Shown here: piece after piece, positions 1 to 8,506 of the stretch
Layout: each line of letters begins with the position of its first letter
How positions within the stretch are numbered: the stretch's first letter is position 1
DNA from: Pseudoxanthomonas sp. PXM03
GTDB taxonomy: Bacteria > Pseudomonadota > Gammaproteobacteria > Xanthomonadales > Xanthomonadaceae
Direction: 5' to 3'
Length of the DNA: 64,000 nt
Assembly (NCBI RefSeq): GCF_014852005.1
Contig: NZ_JACVAU010000001.1
Span: 1,200,001-1,264,000 of the forward strand
Translations under genes and position numbers: made by a program
The notes under the pieces: generated by a model
The model's input: only the letters and a program-made list of their open reading frames with translations
What the model was told of the DNA's origin: nothing
The model's database searches: none

Positions 1-686
1 GGGGCTTCCGGCTTTGCCTGCTGATCGGCCTGCCGGCCTGCACCGGGTTGGTCCTGTGCGCCCAGCCGCTTCTGTCGACGCTGTTCCAGTACGGCCAGTT
101 CGACGCCACGGACGTGCAGATGGCCAGCTGGAGTCTGATGGCCCAGTCCATCGCCGTGCCCGCCTTCCTGCTGGTGAAGGTACTGGCACCGGCGTTCTAT
201 TCGCGCCAGGACACCCGCACCCCGGTGAAGGCCGCGATCGTGGCGGTTCTGACCAATGCGCTGTGCACGCTGCTGTTCTTCGCCGCGATGCTCTACGGCA
301 CGGAGCCCGGCCGCCAGGCGCTGGAGGCGGCCGGTGGCAACCTGAAGAATGCGCTAGGCCAAGTGCAGGGCGCCCACGCGCTGCTGGCGTTAGCCATCGC
401 CATCGCCGGCTGGGTCAATGCGTTGCAACTGGCCTGGCTGCTGCGGAAGGCAGGCGTCTATCGCCGCCAGCCGGGGTGGGGTCGCTTCCTCCGCCAGATC
501 GGTGTGGCGACATTCGCCATGACGCTGGTGGTGCTGGCATTCCGGCTGGCCTGGCCGGACTGGTCGGCTTGGGCGTGGTGGGAACGAGGGTGGCGCCTGG
601 CGGTGACGGTGGGCGCGGGCGGCGCGCTCTACGGCGGCCTGCTCTGGCTGCAGGGCATCCGTCCACGTGACCTGCGTGGGCATTGA
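1..686 (+). CDS. murJ: Lipid II flippase MurJ (MviN), C-terminal part
   Basis: The 5' end lies outside the window. The reading frame is open from base 3, and 227 residues are visible before the TGA at 684-686. MurJ is the inner-membrane flippase that carries lipid II across the membrane for peptidoglycan synthesis. The visible part has several strongly hydrophobic helices separated by short basic loops. It also has the motif APAFYSRQDTRTPVKAA, which is typical of MurJ/MviN around transmembrane helices 9-10. The family is about 500-530 residues, so roughly the last 40 percent is present. It is followed by ribF, as in many gammaproteobacteria. I see no sign of decay; the truncation is only the window edge. 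Confidence 0.93.
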   Translation, partial: GFRLCLLIGLPACTGLVLCAQPLLSTLFQYGQFDATDVQMASWSLMAQSIAVPAFLLVKVLAPAFYSRQDTRTPVKAAIVAVLTNALCTLLFFAAMLYGTEPGRQALEAAGGNLKNALGQVQGAHALLALAIAIAGWVNALQLAWLLRKAGVYRRQPGWGRFLRQIGVATFAMTLVVLAFRLAWPDWSAWAWWERGWRLAVTVGAGGALYGGLLWLQGIRPRDLRGH

Positions 687-708
687 AGCTGGCCCGGGCG
701 GCTATACT
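683..708 (+). promoter_or_regulatory. Possible promoter of ribF-ileS
   Basis: A good -10-like box, TATACT, lies at 703-708, just past the murJ stop and about 60 bases before the ribF start. The only -35-like match is TTGAAG at 683-688. Its spacer to the -10 box is only 14 bases, so the -35 is doubtful. This is a weak call based on the -10 box alone. Confidence 0.25.
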
Positions 709-769
709 TCAAGGTCTTGCGACGCAATCCCGGTCCGGCCTGGCATGGTCGACCTTCAGACAGGAATCC

Positions 770-1717
770 ATGAGCAGGCTGTTCCGTGACGTCGATGGCG
801 GGTCTCTGTGCCCGCACGGTAGCGTGGTCTGCATCGGCGCCTTCGATGGCCTCCACTCGGGCCACCGTGCGCTGGTGCGGCATGCGGTGACGCGTGCCCG
901 TGCGCTGGGCGTGCCGGCGGTGGTGGTCACCTTCGAGCCGCTGCCGCGCGAGTTCTTCGCCAGGGACAACCCGCCGCCGAGGCTGACCCTGGCCCGGGCC
1001 AAAGTCGAAGGCCTGCTTGACCTGGGTGCCGATCATGTCGGCCTGCTGCGTTTCGACGCGAAACTCTCGGCCATGTCGGCCGAAGACTTCGTCCGCACGC
1101 TGCTGGTCGGTCGCCTGGCGGCACGCGAAGTATGGATCGGCCCGGAGTTCCGTTTCGGCCACCGTCGCGGTGGCGACCTCGCCCTCCTGCAGGCGATGGG
1201 GAGCGAACTGGGTTTCAGCGCCGGCGAAATCGAGCCCGTGCACGCCCAGGGTGACCGCGTCTCCAGCACCCGCATCCGCGAAGCGCTGAAGGGTGGCGAC
1301 TTCACCACCGCCACCCGCCTGCTGGGTCGGGCGTATGCGATCGGTGGCCGTGTCGTGCGCGGCAAGCAGCTCGGTCGCACGCTCGGGTTTCCCACCGCCA
1401 ACCTGCGCTTTCCGAAGACGCCGGCCCTGTCCGGCATCTACGCCACCTGGGTACACGGCGTTGGCGACCAGCCCTGGCCGTCGGTGTCCAGCTTCGGCAC
1501 GCGGCCGACAGTGGACGGCGTGGAGCCGTTGCTGGAAGCCCACCTGTTCGACTTCGCCGGTGACCTCTACGGGCGCCATATCGAAGTCGAGTTCGTCGCC
1601 AAGCTGCGCGACGAACTGAAATTCCCCGATCTGCCCAGCCTCACCGAGCAGATGCACCGCGATGCCGACCAGGCGCGCGCCCTCCTTTCCGAACACAAAG
1701 AACGAGCGACGGCGTGA
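770..1717 (+). CDS. ribF: Bifunctional riboflavin kinase / FAD synthetase RibF
   Basis: RibF phosphorylates riboflavin to FMN and adenylates FMN to FAD. The N-terminal nucleotidyltransferase domain carries [10 protein letters not shown] (residues 23-32), the HxGH-class adenylylation motif, and SSTRIR (165-170). The C-terminal flavokinase domain begins near residue 185 with [19 protein letters not shown] (193-211), the ATP/riboflavin-binding loop. The 315 residues match the family's usual length. The frame is open further upstream, to 683. I chose the ATG at 770 because an AGGAA stretch precedes it and the protein then begins with the usual short arm. The stop overlaps the ileS start (GTGA), so the two are translationally coupled. 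Confidence 0.96.
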   Translation: MSRLFRDVDGGSLCPHGSVVCIGAFDGLHSGHRALVRHAVTRARALGVPAVVVTFEPLPREFFARDNPPPRLTLARAKVEGLLDLGADHVGLLRFDAKLSAMSAEDFVRTLLVGRLAAREVWIGPEFRFGHRRGGDLALLQAMGSELGFSAGEIEPVHAQGDRVSSTRIREALKGGDFTTATRLLGRAYAIGGRVVRGKQLGRTLGFPTANLRFPKTPALSGIYATWVHGVGDQPWPSVSSFGTRPTVDGVEPLLEAHLFDFAGDLYGRHIEVEFVAKLRDELKFPDLPSLTEQMHRDADQARALLSEHKERATA

Positions 1718-4545
1718 GCCAGGACTACAAAGCGACCCTCCATCTGCCCGCCACGGATTTCCCGATGCGCGGCGACCTGCCCAAGCGCGAGCCCGACACG
1801 CTGGCCCGCTGGGAAAGCCAGGGCCTGTACGCGCAGCTGCGCGAGAACGCCAAGGGCCGCCCGCTGTTCGTGCTGCACGACGGCCCGCCGTATGCCAACG
1901 GCGCTATCCACCTGGGCCACGCGGTCAACAAGATCCTCAAGGACATCATCGTCAAGTCGAAGTACCTGGCCGGCTTCGATGCGCCGTACATCCCGGGCTG
2001 GGACTGCCACGGCCTGCCGATCGAGATCGCCATCGAGAAGAAGTACGGCAAGGTCGGCGTGAAGCTCGACGCGGTCGAGTTCCGCCAGAAGTGCCGCGAG
2101 TACGCCGAATCGCAGATCGACATCCAGCGCAAGGACTTCAAGCGCCTGGGTGTGACCGGCGACTGGGACAACCCGTACAAGACGCTCGATTTCCGCTTCG
2201 AAGCCAACGAGATCCGCGCGCTGGCGAAGATCGTCGCCAACGGCCACCTCACGCGCGGCGTGAAGCCGGTGCACTGGTGCTTCGACTGCGGCTCGGCACT
2301 GGCGGAGGCGGAGATCGAATACGCCGACAAGGTCTCGCCCGCCGTCGATGTGGCCTACGCCGCCCGCGATGCGCAGGCGGTGGCGAACGCGTTCGGCGCC
2401 ACCGTGCCGGCTGATGTCGAAGTCGCGCTGCCCATCTGGACCACCACACCATGGACGCTGCCGGCCTCGCTGGCGATCTCGGTCGGTGGCGAACTGGAGT
2501 ACGCGCTGGTTGAAGGCCCTGCGCACGACGGCAGGCGCCGCTGGCTGGTGCTGGCCGATGCGCTGGCTGCGCGCGCGCTGCAGCGCTACGGCGTCACCGA
2601 CGTGGTCGTGCATGCGCGGGTGAAGGGCAGTGCGCTGGAAGGCATGCTGTTCGCGCATCCGTTCTACGACACGCGCGACATCCCCGTGCTGCTGGGCGAC
2701 CACGTGTCGGCCGAGGACGGTACCGGCGCCGTGCACACCGCGCCCGGCCACGGTCAGGAGGACTATGTCGTCAGCAAGCAGTACGGCCTGCTGGACAAGT
2801 ACACCGCCGCCCAGCTCAATCCGGTCGATGGCCGTGGCGTCTACCTGCCGTCCACGCCGGCCGCGCATGGCGTGGAGCTGGCCGGCCTGCATATCTGGAA
2901 GGCCAACGACGTCATCATCGACGTGCTGAAGCAGGGCGGTTCGCTGCTCGCCTTCAGCAAGCTGGAACACAGCTACCCGCACTGCTGGCGCCACAAGACG
3001 CCCATCGCGTTCCGCGCCACGCCGCAGTGGTTCATCTCGATGGAGCAGGCCAACCTGCGCGCTGACGCGCTCGACGCGATCAAACACGTCGGCTGGTTCC
3101 CGCAGTGGGGCGAAGCCCGCATCGCCGGCATGGTCGATGGCCGTCCGGACTGGACCATCTCGCGTCAGCGCACCTGGGGCGTGCCGATCGCGCTGTTCGT
3201 GCATCGCGAAACCGGCGAGCCGCATCCACGCAGCGTCGAGCTGATGCGCGCCGTGGCCGACAAGGTGGAGCAGGGCGGCGTCGATGTCTGGTACACGCTG
3301 GACGCAGCCGAACTGCTGGGCGACGAGGCGAAGGACTACGACAAGATCACCGACATCCTCGATGTCTGGTTCGACTCCGGCGTCACCCACGAAGCGGTGT
3401 TGCTGGAGCGCGGCATCGGCAAGCCGGCCGACCTGTACCTGGAAGGCTCCGACCAGCACCGCGGCTGGTTCCAGTCCTCGCTGCTCACAGGCGTGGCGAT
3501 CGACAAGGCAGCCCCGTACAAGCAGTGCCTCACCCACGGCTTCACCGTGGACGAGCACGGCCGCAAGATGTCCAAGTCGCTGGGCAACGGCATCGAGCCG
3601 CAGGACATCATGAAGACCCTGGGCGCAGACATCCTGCGCCTGTGGATCGCCAGTGCCGACTACAGCAACGAGATGTCGCTGTCGCAGGAAATCCTCAAGC
3701 GCAACGCCGACGCCTACCGGCGCCTGCGCAACACCGCGCGCTTCCTGCTCAGCAACCTCAACGGATTCGACCCGGCGCGCGATTTGGTCGCGGTGGACGA
3801 CATGGTCGCGCTGGACCGCTGGATCGTGCACCGGGCCTTCGAGCTGCAGGAAAGGATCAAGGCCGCCTACGAACGCTACGACTTCGCCGAGATCGTGCAG
3901 GCCCTGCTGAACTTCTGCAGCGTCGACCTCGGTTCGCTGTACCTGGACGTCACCAAGGACCGCCTGTACACCATGCGCGAGGATTCGCGCGGCCGGCGCA
4001 GCGCGCAGAGCGCGATGTACCGCATCGCCGAAGCCTTCGTGCGCTGGGTGGCGCCGGTGCTCACCTTCACCGCCGACGAGATGTGGGCGTACCTGCCCGG
4101 CGAGCACGCCGGCAATGTGCTGTTCGCCACCTGGTACGACGGCCTTGCGCCGCTGCCGGAAGGCGCTGCACTGAATGCCGCTGACTTCGACGAACTGCTG
4201 GCGTTGCGCGAGCAGGTGGCGAAGGTGCTGGAGCCGATGCGCGCCAACGGCCTGATCGGTGCCGCACTGGAAGCCGAGATCGCCGTATCGGTGAGCGCGA
4301 TCAAGGCCGCGAAGTGGCAGCCGCTCGCGGAGGAGCTGCGCTTCCTGTTCATCAGCGGCGACGTCACCGTCTCCGAGGTCAGTGCCGACGAGGTCTTCGT
4401 GCTGGCCACGCCGACCACCAAGAGCAAGTGCGTGCGCTGCTGGCACTACCGCGCCGATGTCGGCGCGCATGCCGGGCATCCGGAGCTGTGCGGCCGCTGC
4501 GTCAGCAACATCGACGGCGCCGGCGAAGACCGCCGCTGGTTCTGA
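1714..4545 (+). CDS. ileS: Isoleucyl-tRNA synthetase
   Basis: Class I aminoacyl-tRNA synthetase that charges tRNA-Ile and edits valine. It has 943 residues, the normal bacterial length. The HIGH signature is at residues 59-69 ([11 protein letters not shown]) and KMSKS at 618-622. The CP1 editing insert lies between them. The C-terminal zinc finger shows CVRCW and then CGRC within the last 45 residues, which marks the zinc-dependent bacterial type. The start is GTG at 1714, overlapping the ribF stop by four bases. It belongs to the conserved ribF-ileS-lspA-ispH block. Nothing unusual is seen in the sequence. Confidence 0.98.
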   Translation: MSQDYKATLHLPATDFPMRGDLPKREPDTLARWESQGLYAQLRENAKGRPLFVLHDGPPYANGAIHLGHAVNKILKDIIVKSKYLAGFDAPYIPGWDCHGLPIEIAIEKKYGKVGVKLDAVEFRQKCREYAESQIDIQRKDFKRLGVTGDWDNPYKTLDFRFEANEIRALAKIVANGHLTRGVKPVHWCFDCGSALAEAEIEYADKVSPAVDVAYAARDAQAVANAFGATVPADVEVALPIWTTTPWTLPASLAISVGGELEYALVEGPAHDGRRRWLVLADALAARALQRYGVTDVVVHARVKGSALEGMLFAHPFYDTRDIPVLLGDHVSAEDGTGAVHTAPGHGQEDYVVSKQYGLLDKYTAAQLNPVDGRGVYLPSTPAAHGVELAGLHIWKANDVIIDVLKQGGSLLAFSKLEHSYPHCWRHKTPIAFRATPQWFISMEQANLRADALDAIKHVGWFPQWGEARIAGMVDGRPDWTISRQRTWGVPIALFVHRETGEPHPRSVELMRAVADKVEQGGVDVWYTLDAAELLGDEAKDYDKITDILDVWFDSGVTHEAVLLERGIGKPADLYLEGSDQHRGWFQSSLLTGVAIDKAAPYKQCLTHGFTVDEHGRKMSKSLGNGIEPQDIMKTLGADILRLWIASADYSNEMSLSQEILKRNADAYRRLRNTARFLLSNLNGFDPARDLVAVDDMVALDRWIVHRAFELQERIKAAYERYDFAEIVQALLNFCSVDLGSLYLDVTKDRLYTMREDSRGRRSAQSAMYRIAEAFVRWVAPVLTFTADEMWAYLPGEHAGNVLFATWYDGLAPLPEGAALNAADFDELLALREQVAKVLEPMRANGLIGAALEAEIAVSVSAIKAAKWQPLAEELRFLFISGDVTVSEVSADEVFVLATPTTKSKCVRCWHYRADVGAHAGHPELCGRCVSNIDGAGEDRRWF

Positions 4546-4551
4546 GTTTCC

Positions 4552-4620
4552 CCTGTAGGAGGAGCTTTAGCCCCGACTGCGTCCCGAGCGAGGCATCGGG
4601 GCTAAAGCCCCTCCTACAGG
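4552..4620. repeat. GTAG-headed palindromic repeat (REP-like), ileS-lspA gap
   Basis: Two 25-base arms, 4552-4576 and 4596-4620, are inverted copies with one mismatch and a 19-base loop. Each arm read outward-in starts CCTGTAGGAG. The core contains CTTTAGCCCCGA. The same design recurs at 57474-57547. The head tetranucleotide GTAG is the one described for REP elements of Stenotrophomonas and Pseudomonas that are mobilised by TnpA-REP/RAYT proteins. No such transposase is in the window. The transcript would form a strong hairpin between ileS and lspA. Confidence 0.8.
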
Positions 4621-4641
4621 TCTTCTTCCAACAGGAATGCG

Positions 4642-5139
4642 ATGAACAAACATCCCAAACCCAACGCGCTGATCTGGCTGCTGCTGTCGGCTGTGGTGAT
4701 CGGCCTTGACCAGTGGTCCAAGGCCTGGGTGCTGGCGTCGCTGCCGGAATACACCGCCATCCCGGTGATCGAGGGCTTCTGGAACTGGTACCGCACCTAC
4801 AACACCGGCGCCGCCTTCAGCTTCCTCGCCGATGCCGGCGGCTGGCAGTTGTGGTTCTTCACCGTGCTGGCGGTGTGCATCAGCGGCCTGCTCGGCTTCT
4901 GGCTGTCTCGCACGCGCCGCGGCGACTGGCGCCAGGCGTTGCCATACGCACTGGTGATCGGCGGCGCGCTGGGCAACGTCATCGACCGCCAGATCCACGG
5001 CCACGTGATCGACTTCATCCAGTGGCACTGGCGGGACCACTTCTGGCCGGCGTTCAATATCGCGGATTGCGCGGTGGTGGGTGGGGCCATCGGCATTGCG
5101 CTGTTCGGGTTGTTCGAGGGCAAGAAGAAGACCGCGTAG
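4642..5139 (+). CDS. lspA: Lipoprotein signal peptidase II
   Basis: Inner-membrane aspartyl protease that removes signal peptides from diacylglyceryl-prolipoproteins. It has 165 residues and four hydrophobic helices (about 10-28, 66-88, 97-115, 137-157). The catalytic pair is D124 (in HVIDF) and D142 (in FNIAD). The conserved GNVIDR precedes the first aspartate. The ATG at 4642 has an AGGA eight bases ahead. The TAG stop falls inside the head of the repeat at 5136-5199, so that element supplies the stop codon. The window has at least three candidate lipoprotein or secreted substrates. Confidence 0.97.
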   Translation: MNKHPKPNALIWLLLSAVVIGLDQWSKAWVLASLPEYTAIPVIEGFWNWYRTYNTGAAFSFLADAGGWQLWFFTVLAVCISGLLGFWLSRTRRGDWRQALPYALVIGGALGNVIDRQIHGHVIDFIQWHWRDHFWPAFNIADCAVVGGAIGIALFGLFEGKKKTA

Positions 5140-5199
5140 GGCGGGCCCTGGCCCGCCGCGCGATGACGCATCAACACGGTGGGCCAGGGCCCACCCTAC
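5136..5199. repeat. GTAG-headed palindromic repeat overlapping the lspA stop
   Basis: The arms at 5136-5157 and 5178-5199 are inverted and near-identical. Each reads outward-in as GTAGGG followed by a (C/T)GGGCC-rich core. The GTAG at 5136-5139 contains the lspA stop codon (5137-5139). The core differs from the other GTAG elements of the window, so this is a second subfamily. About 30 bases further on (5232-5258) is a weak CCCCTCT/AGAGGGG hairpin resembling the family at 22722-22870. Confidence 0.75.
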
Positions 5200-5334
5200 G
5201 AAACGCGTCGCGGCGGTCTGCCCTTACCCCGTTCCCCTCTTCCGCAGGCGGGAGAGGGGCGCAGGTGCCATGCGGGATCGGTGCTGGCGATACATTTACC
5301 TTTTCATTTCTCTGCCTTCGGTACTATCGGTCTT

Positions 5335-6285
5335 ATGGACGTCCTGCTCGCCAATCCCCGTGGTTTCTGTGCCGGCGTCGACCGCGCCATCGAGATCGTC
5401 AAACGCGCCATCGAGACGCTGGGCGCGCCGATCTACGTGCGGCATGAAGTGGTCCACAACCGCTTCGTCGTCGATGACCTGAAGCAACGCGGCGCGATCT
5501 TCGTCGAGGAACTGGACGAAGTGCCGGACGGCGCGACCGTCATCTTCAGTGCACACGGCGTGTCGCAGGCGGTACGCGGTGAAGCCGCGCGGCGCGGCCT
5601 GAAGGTGTTCGACGCCACCTGTCCGCTGGTGACCAAGGTGCACCTGGAGGTCGCGCGCCACTGCCGTGCCGGCCGTGACGTGGTGCTGATCGGCCATGCC
5701 GGCCATCCCGAGGTGGAAGGCACGATGGGGCAGTGGAGCCGAGAAGGCGGCGCCGGCAGCATCTACCTGGTGGAGGACATCGACAATGTCGCCACACTCG
5801 AAGTGAGCCAGCCCGACAACCTGTTCTACACCACCCAGACCACGCTGTCGGTGGACGACACCGTCGGCATCATCCAGGCGCTGCAGGCGCGCTTCCCGGC
5901 GATCCATGGGCCGAAGAACGACGACATCTGCTACGCCACGCAGAACCGCCAGGACGCCGTGCGCGATCTGGCCAAGGAATGCGATCTTGTCCTGGTCGTG
6001 GGTTCACCCAACAGTTCCAACTCCAACCGCCTGCGCGAGCTGGCCGAGCGCGATGGCGTGGAGTCGTACCTGATCGACGGCGCGCACGAGATCGACCCGC
6101 GCTGGATCGAGGGCAAGCAGCGCATCGGTGTGACGGCCGGCGCCTCGGCGCCCGATGTGCTGATCGAAGGCGTCATCCAGCGCCTGCGTGACCTGGGCGC
6201 GGGCGGCGTCAGCGAACTCGCAGGCGAGCCCGAGAACATGGTCTTCGCCCTGCCGAAGGAACTTCGGCTGCAACTGGTGTCCTGA
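5335..6285 (+). CDS. ispH: 4-hydroxy-3-methylbut-2-enyl diphosphate reductase IspH
   Basis: Last step of the MEP isoprenoid pathway: reduces HMBPP to IPP and DMAPP with a [4Fe-4S] cluster. It has 316 residues. The three cluster cysteines are C12 (NPRGFCAG), C96 (DATCPLV) and C199 (DDICYATQ). The diphosphate-binding histidines H41, H74 and H124, and the GSPNSSNS loop, are all present. I chose the ATG at 5335 because it gives the family's invariant start. The frame is open upstream to 5179, but that part reads through repeats. No clear Shine-Dalgarno precedes the ATG. A TACTAT box ends eight bases upstream (5322-5327), so the mRNA could be leaderless or nearly so. Confidence 0.97.
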   Translation: MDVLLANPRGFCAGVDRAIEIVKRAIETLGAPIYVRHEVVHNRFVVDDLKQRGAIFVEELDEVPDGATVIFSAHGVSQAVRGEAARRGLKVFDATCPLVTKVHLEVARHCRAGRDVVLIGHAGHPEVEGTMGQWSREGGAGSIYLVEDIDNVATLEVSQPDNLFYTTQTTLSVDDTVGIIQALQARFPAIHGPKNDDICYATQNRQDAVRDLAKECDLVLVVGSPNSSNSNRLRELAERDGVESYLIDGAHEIDPRWIEGKQRIGVTAGASAPDVLIEGVIQRLRDLGAGGVSELAGEPENMVFALPKELRLQLVS

Positions 6286-6431
6286 CGGCGCCCATGCCAG
6301 GTCGGCGGGCATGGAAGCGCAGCGGATCCGGGTCTCTGGCCCGACGACATCCGACCGGCCCTTGGCCCCGGTGCCTTTCCGTCGAGTGAGGCGCAACGCA
6401 CTTCTCGTCCGATGACGCTGCGGGACGACTG

Positions 6432-6467
6432 AAAAAAAAGCGCCCGCGGCCTCGTCGCCACGGGCGC
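6432..6467 (-). terminator. Rho-independent terminator of the glycine-zipper gene
   Basis: On the minus strand a GCGCCCG/CGGGCGC stem (6461-6467 with 6440-6446) is followed by eight T residues (6439-6432). It lies 32 bases beyond the stop of the gene at 6499-6858. It faces the end of ispH and may stop that transcript too, though the T-run favours the minus direction. Confidence 0.85.
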
Positions 6468-6498
6468 CTGTCGGCACCTGTCCCGAGGGGGTGTGAGC

Positions 6499-6858
6499 CT
6501 AGCGGTACACGCGCTCGCAACGGCGTTCGACGATGCGGTCGCCCTTGTCCTCCTGGCTGTTGCCCTGCACCTTGCGGCCGATGGCACCACCGGCCACGGC
6601 ACCGCCGACAGTGGCGACTTTCTTGCCGCTGCCGCTGCCGACCTGGTTGCCCAGCAGGCCGCCCACGACCGCACCGATGGCCGTGCCCGCCACGCGGTTG
6701 GGGTCCTTGCTGTTCTTCTGCACTTCCACGTTCTTGCAGACGACCTTGCTGCCGTCGCTGAAGCGGCGGCCTTCGTCTTCCGGGCCGTACGTCTGTGCTG
6801 CGGCGGCCGACATCACCGACATCAGGCCCAGCGACAGCAGGAGGCGAGGGGTATTCAT
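6499..6858 (-). CDS. Exported glycine-zipper 2TM-domain protein
   Basis: The protein has 119 residues. It has a signal peptide (about 1-21, ending AAAAQ), then a polar region, then a glycine-zipper segment at roughly 58-96 with repeated GxxxG spacing (AIGAVVGGLLG, GGAVAGGAIG). This is the Gly-zipper_2TM/SlyB/17-kDa-antigen type. Its members sit in the envelope and often respond to envelope stress. There is no lipobox cysteine, so it is probably not a lipoprotein. A GGAGA Shine-Dalgarno precedes the ATG at 6858, and it ends in a good terminator. It stands alone, divergent from the gene at 7078. The exact role cannot be read from the sequence. Confidence 0.85.
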   Translation of the reverse strand: MNTPRLLLSLGLMSVMSAAAAQTYGPEDEGRRFSDGSKVVCKNVEVQKNSKDPNRVAGTAIGAVVGGLLGNQVGSGSGKKVATVGGAVAGGAIGRKVQGNSQEDKGDRIVERRCERVYR

Positions 6859-7009
6859 GTCGAATCTCCTTGGTGGGTAATGCCAAGCGAGCGTGCGCGG
6901 CCCGTCGCGAACGACAGGTGAAATCCGCGTTGCGCATTCATGTTCCAGTGCAGTGCCCGTGACGCCTGCGCCACAAACATGACGGCGGGCTGACGAATGG
7001 CGGGCGATC

Positions 7010-7040
7010 TTGACGGGCGCACCACATCGTCCGCTTTAGG
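7010..7040 (+). promoter_or_regulatory. Possible promoter of the gene at 7078
   Basis: TTGACG at 7010-7015 is a good -35. A weak -10 (CTTTAG, 7034-7039) follows at 18 bases. The site is 38 bases before the ATG, and an AAGGAG ribosome site (7064-7069) lies between. The -10 match is poor. Confidence 0.35.
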
Positions 7041-7077
7041 TTGCAGGCATCCACGATGAAGAGAAAGGAGTCGCGCC

Positions 7078-7578
7078 ATGCATACCCCCGAAGAACTCGA
7101 AAAGAAGCTCTGGAAAGCAGTCAAGTCCGATCGCACGCTGATGCTGGGGCTGGATGGCGCTGAGGAGGGCCATACGCGGCCGATGACAGCGCTGCTGGAA
7201 CATGAAGGCCGCGGTCCGCTGTGGATTTTCACCGCCACCGACAACCAGCTGGCCCAGCGCACGCGATCCCCGCAGCGGGCATTGGCCACGTTCGCGTCGA
7301 TGGGGCACGACGTGTTCGCCAGCCTGCAGGGCATGCTGGTCCGCGATGACGATCGCGGCGTGATCGATCGCTTGTGGAACCCCTTCGTCGCCGCGTGGTA
7401 CGAGGGTGGCAAGGATGATCCGAAGCTGGCGCTGCTGCGCTTCGACGCCGAGCACGCGGAGATATGGCTCAACGAGCAGAGCCTGCTGGCCGGCGTGAAG
7501 CTGCTGTTCGGCGTGGACCCGAAGGAGGACTACCAGGACAAGGTGGCCGACGTGGATCTGCGCACCCACCTCGCCTGA
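7078..7578 (+). CDS. Pyridoxamine 5'-phosphate oxidase-family protein (general stress protein 26-like)
   Basis: 166 residues of the small FMN-binding split-barrel family (Pyrid_ox_like). Members include bacterial general stress protein GS26 and a Xanthomonas FMN/FAD-binding protein. The visible pattern is an N-terminal helix (TPEELEKKLWKAV), then TLMLGL, then the barrel strand PLWIFTATDNQL, then the conserved W-x-P-F-V-A-A-W-Y-E-G-G region near the middle (RLWNPFVAAWYEGG). The C-terminal half has ALLRFDAEHAEIWL. The catalytic activity of this subgroup is not established. The ATG at 7078 has AAGGAG upstream. The gene is monocistronic, and a possible terminator hairpin follows at 7629-7654. Confidence 0.85.
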   Translation: MHTPEELEKKLWKAVKSDRTLMLGLDGAEEGHTRPMTALLEHEGRGPLWIFTATDNQLAQRTRSPQRALATFASMGHDVFASLQGMLVRDDDRGVIDRLWNPFVAAWYEGGKDDPKLALLRFDAEHAEIWLNEQSLLAGVKLLFGVDPKEDYQDKVADVDLRTHLA

Positions 7579-7628
7579 TCCAGCGGCATCGATAGGCCGG
7601 AAGTCACGCCTTCCCCAACGGCGCCTGA

Positions 7629-7654
7629 CTCCGGCCCCACCGGTTTGGCCGGAG
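7629..7654 (+). terminator. GC hairpin after the GS26-like gene
   Basis: CTCCGGCC at 7629-7636 pairs with GGCCGGAG at 7647-7654 around a 10-base loop. There is no T-run, so this is only a possible terminator or a stabilising structure. Confidence 0.35.
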
Positions 7655-7728
7655 CGCGTTGTGACGCCCGTGAACAGGGAAAACCAACGCGCTGGAACAG
7701 GGGCCAGGCCGCGGTGATCACTCACCGG

Positions 7729-8046
7729 ATGTCATGCCCCATGCTGTTGTATTCGCAAACCCACCTGCACAACCTGCTGGATCGCCTGGAAACCAGCGAC
7801 GCCCGCACCACCGGCCAACTCGAAGCCCTCACCGTGTGGGTGGCGGCGCTGGTACAGACCCATCCCGACGGCGAACGCCTGCGTGCGACCGCACAGGCGC
7901 TGTCCGCGCGCAGTCCGTTCCGTGCGCTGTGCCAGTACCAGGAGGAAGTGGCCGCCTACGACGCCACGTTCTGCCAGTTGCAATCGCTTGCGCCGCGATG
8001 CGACCCGGCGCCGCGCGCGCGCCTGCCACTGCCGCCGAACGTATGA
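7729..8046 (+). CDS. Hypothetical protein, 105 aa
   Basis: I do not recognise a family. The protein is mostly helical by composition (HLHNLLDRLETSD, TGQLEALTVWVAALVQTHP, ALCQYQEEVAAYDATFC) and ends in a basic, proline-rich tail. No signal peptide or membrane segment is seen. Start choice is uncertain: ATG at 7729 and ATG at 7741 are both possible and neither has a good ribosome site. The frame is open further up to 7645, but that part looks non-coding in composition. It could be a small cytosolic protein restricted to the family. Confidence 0.5.
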   Translation: MSCPMLLYSQTHLHNLLDRLETSDARTTGQLEALTVWVAALVQTHPDGERLRATAQALSARSPFRALCQYQEEVAAYDATFCQLQSLAPRCDPAPRARLPLPPNV

Positions 8047-8506
8047 GGCGCGCCTCTCCCGATGCAGGCCGCGCCGTCGCGTTCTACATGGTCGGCAGGG
8101 CCACTGCAACGCAGTGATACTGCCACCGACCGGACGCATCGCGCTTGGCCCTTATCCGGCCCCGTATCAAGTACGGGGCAGGCTCTTCGGCCACCTTCTC
8201 CCCGCTTCGCAGGGAGAAGGGTGCATCGGTGTGAGTGCGGAATGTCCTGCATCATGAAGAGGGTACCGCGCCAGCGATCCTTCGACGGGGACGCACTTGC
8301 AGCCAAGCTGGACGAAGCTAGGGCTTCGTACAACGGTACCCTTGTGGTCGCCGTGGCTGTTCACCTGGATCCGGATTGCCGCTGCTGCGGCGCCGACCAC
8401 GCATGCAGTGTTGCGCGCAGTTTGGAAAGACGGCGTCAACGCGCGCATGCCGCTTGCGGCGAACTGGGCGCGGGGTCACACGGGGGAGTGAATGCGCGCT
8501 GTCCCG
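8047..8506. other. Intergenic stretch without a convincing gene
   Basis: About 460 bases separate the 105-residue gene from the end of the PHP hydrolase gene. Apart from the repeat at 8141-8220 I see no gene. The open frames here (for example + from 8237, or - from 8448) lack a ribosome site and have no protein-like pattern. The stretch may hold remains of repeats. Confidence 0.6.
8141..8220. repeat. Dispersed hairpin repeat, single copy
   Basis: This begins GCGCTTGGCCCTTATCCG and ends with a CCTTCTCCC/GGGAGAAGG hairpin (about 8194-8220). It matches, with changes, the right arm of the inverted pair at 22816-22870. Inside it is an extra small palindrome, CCCCGTA/TACGGGG (8161-8178), absent from the other copy. 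Confidence 0.6.

Noticed and set aside
1567..4479. Very long minus-strand open frame opposite ileS (about 970 codons)
   Set aside because: It mirrors the codon pattern of ileS in GC-rich DNA; composition is low-complexity (His/Arg/Val-rich) and there is no family or ribosome site.
4552..4620. Reading the ileS-lspA palindrome as a plain intrinsic terminator
   Set aside because: No T-run, and the same arms recur elsewhere; a repeat element explains it better.
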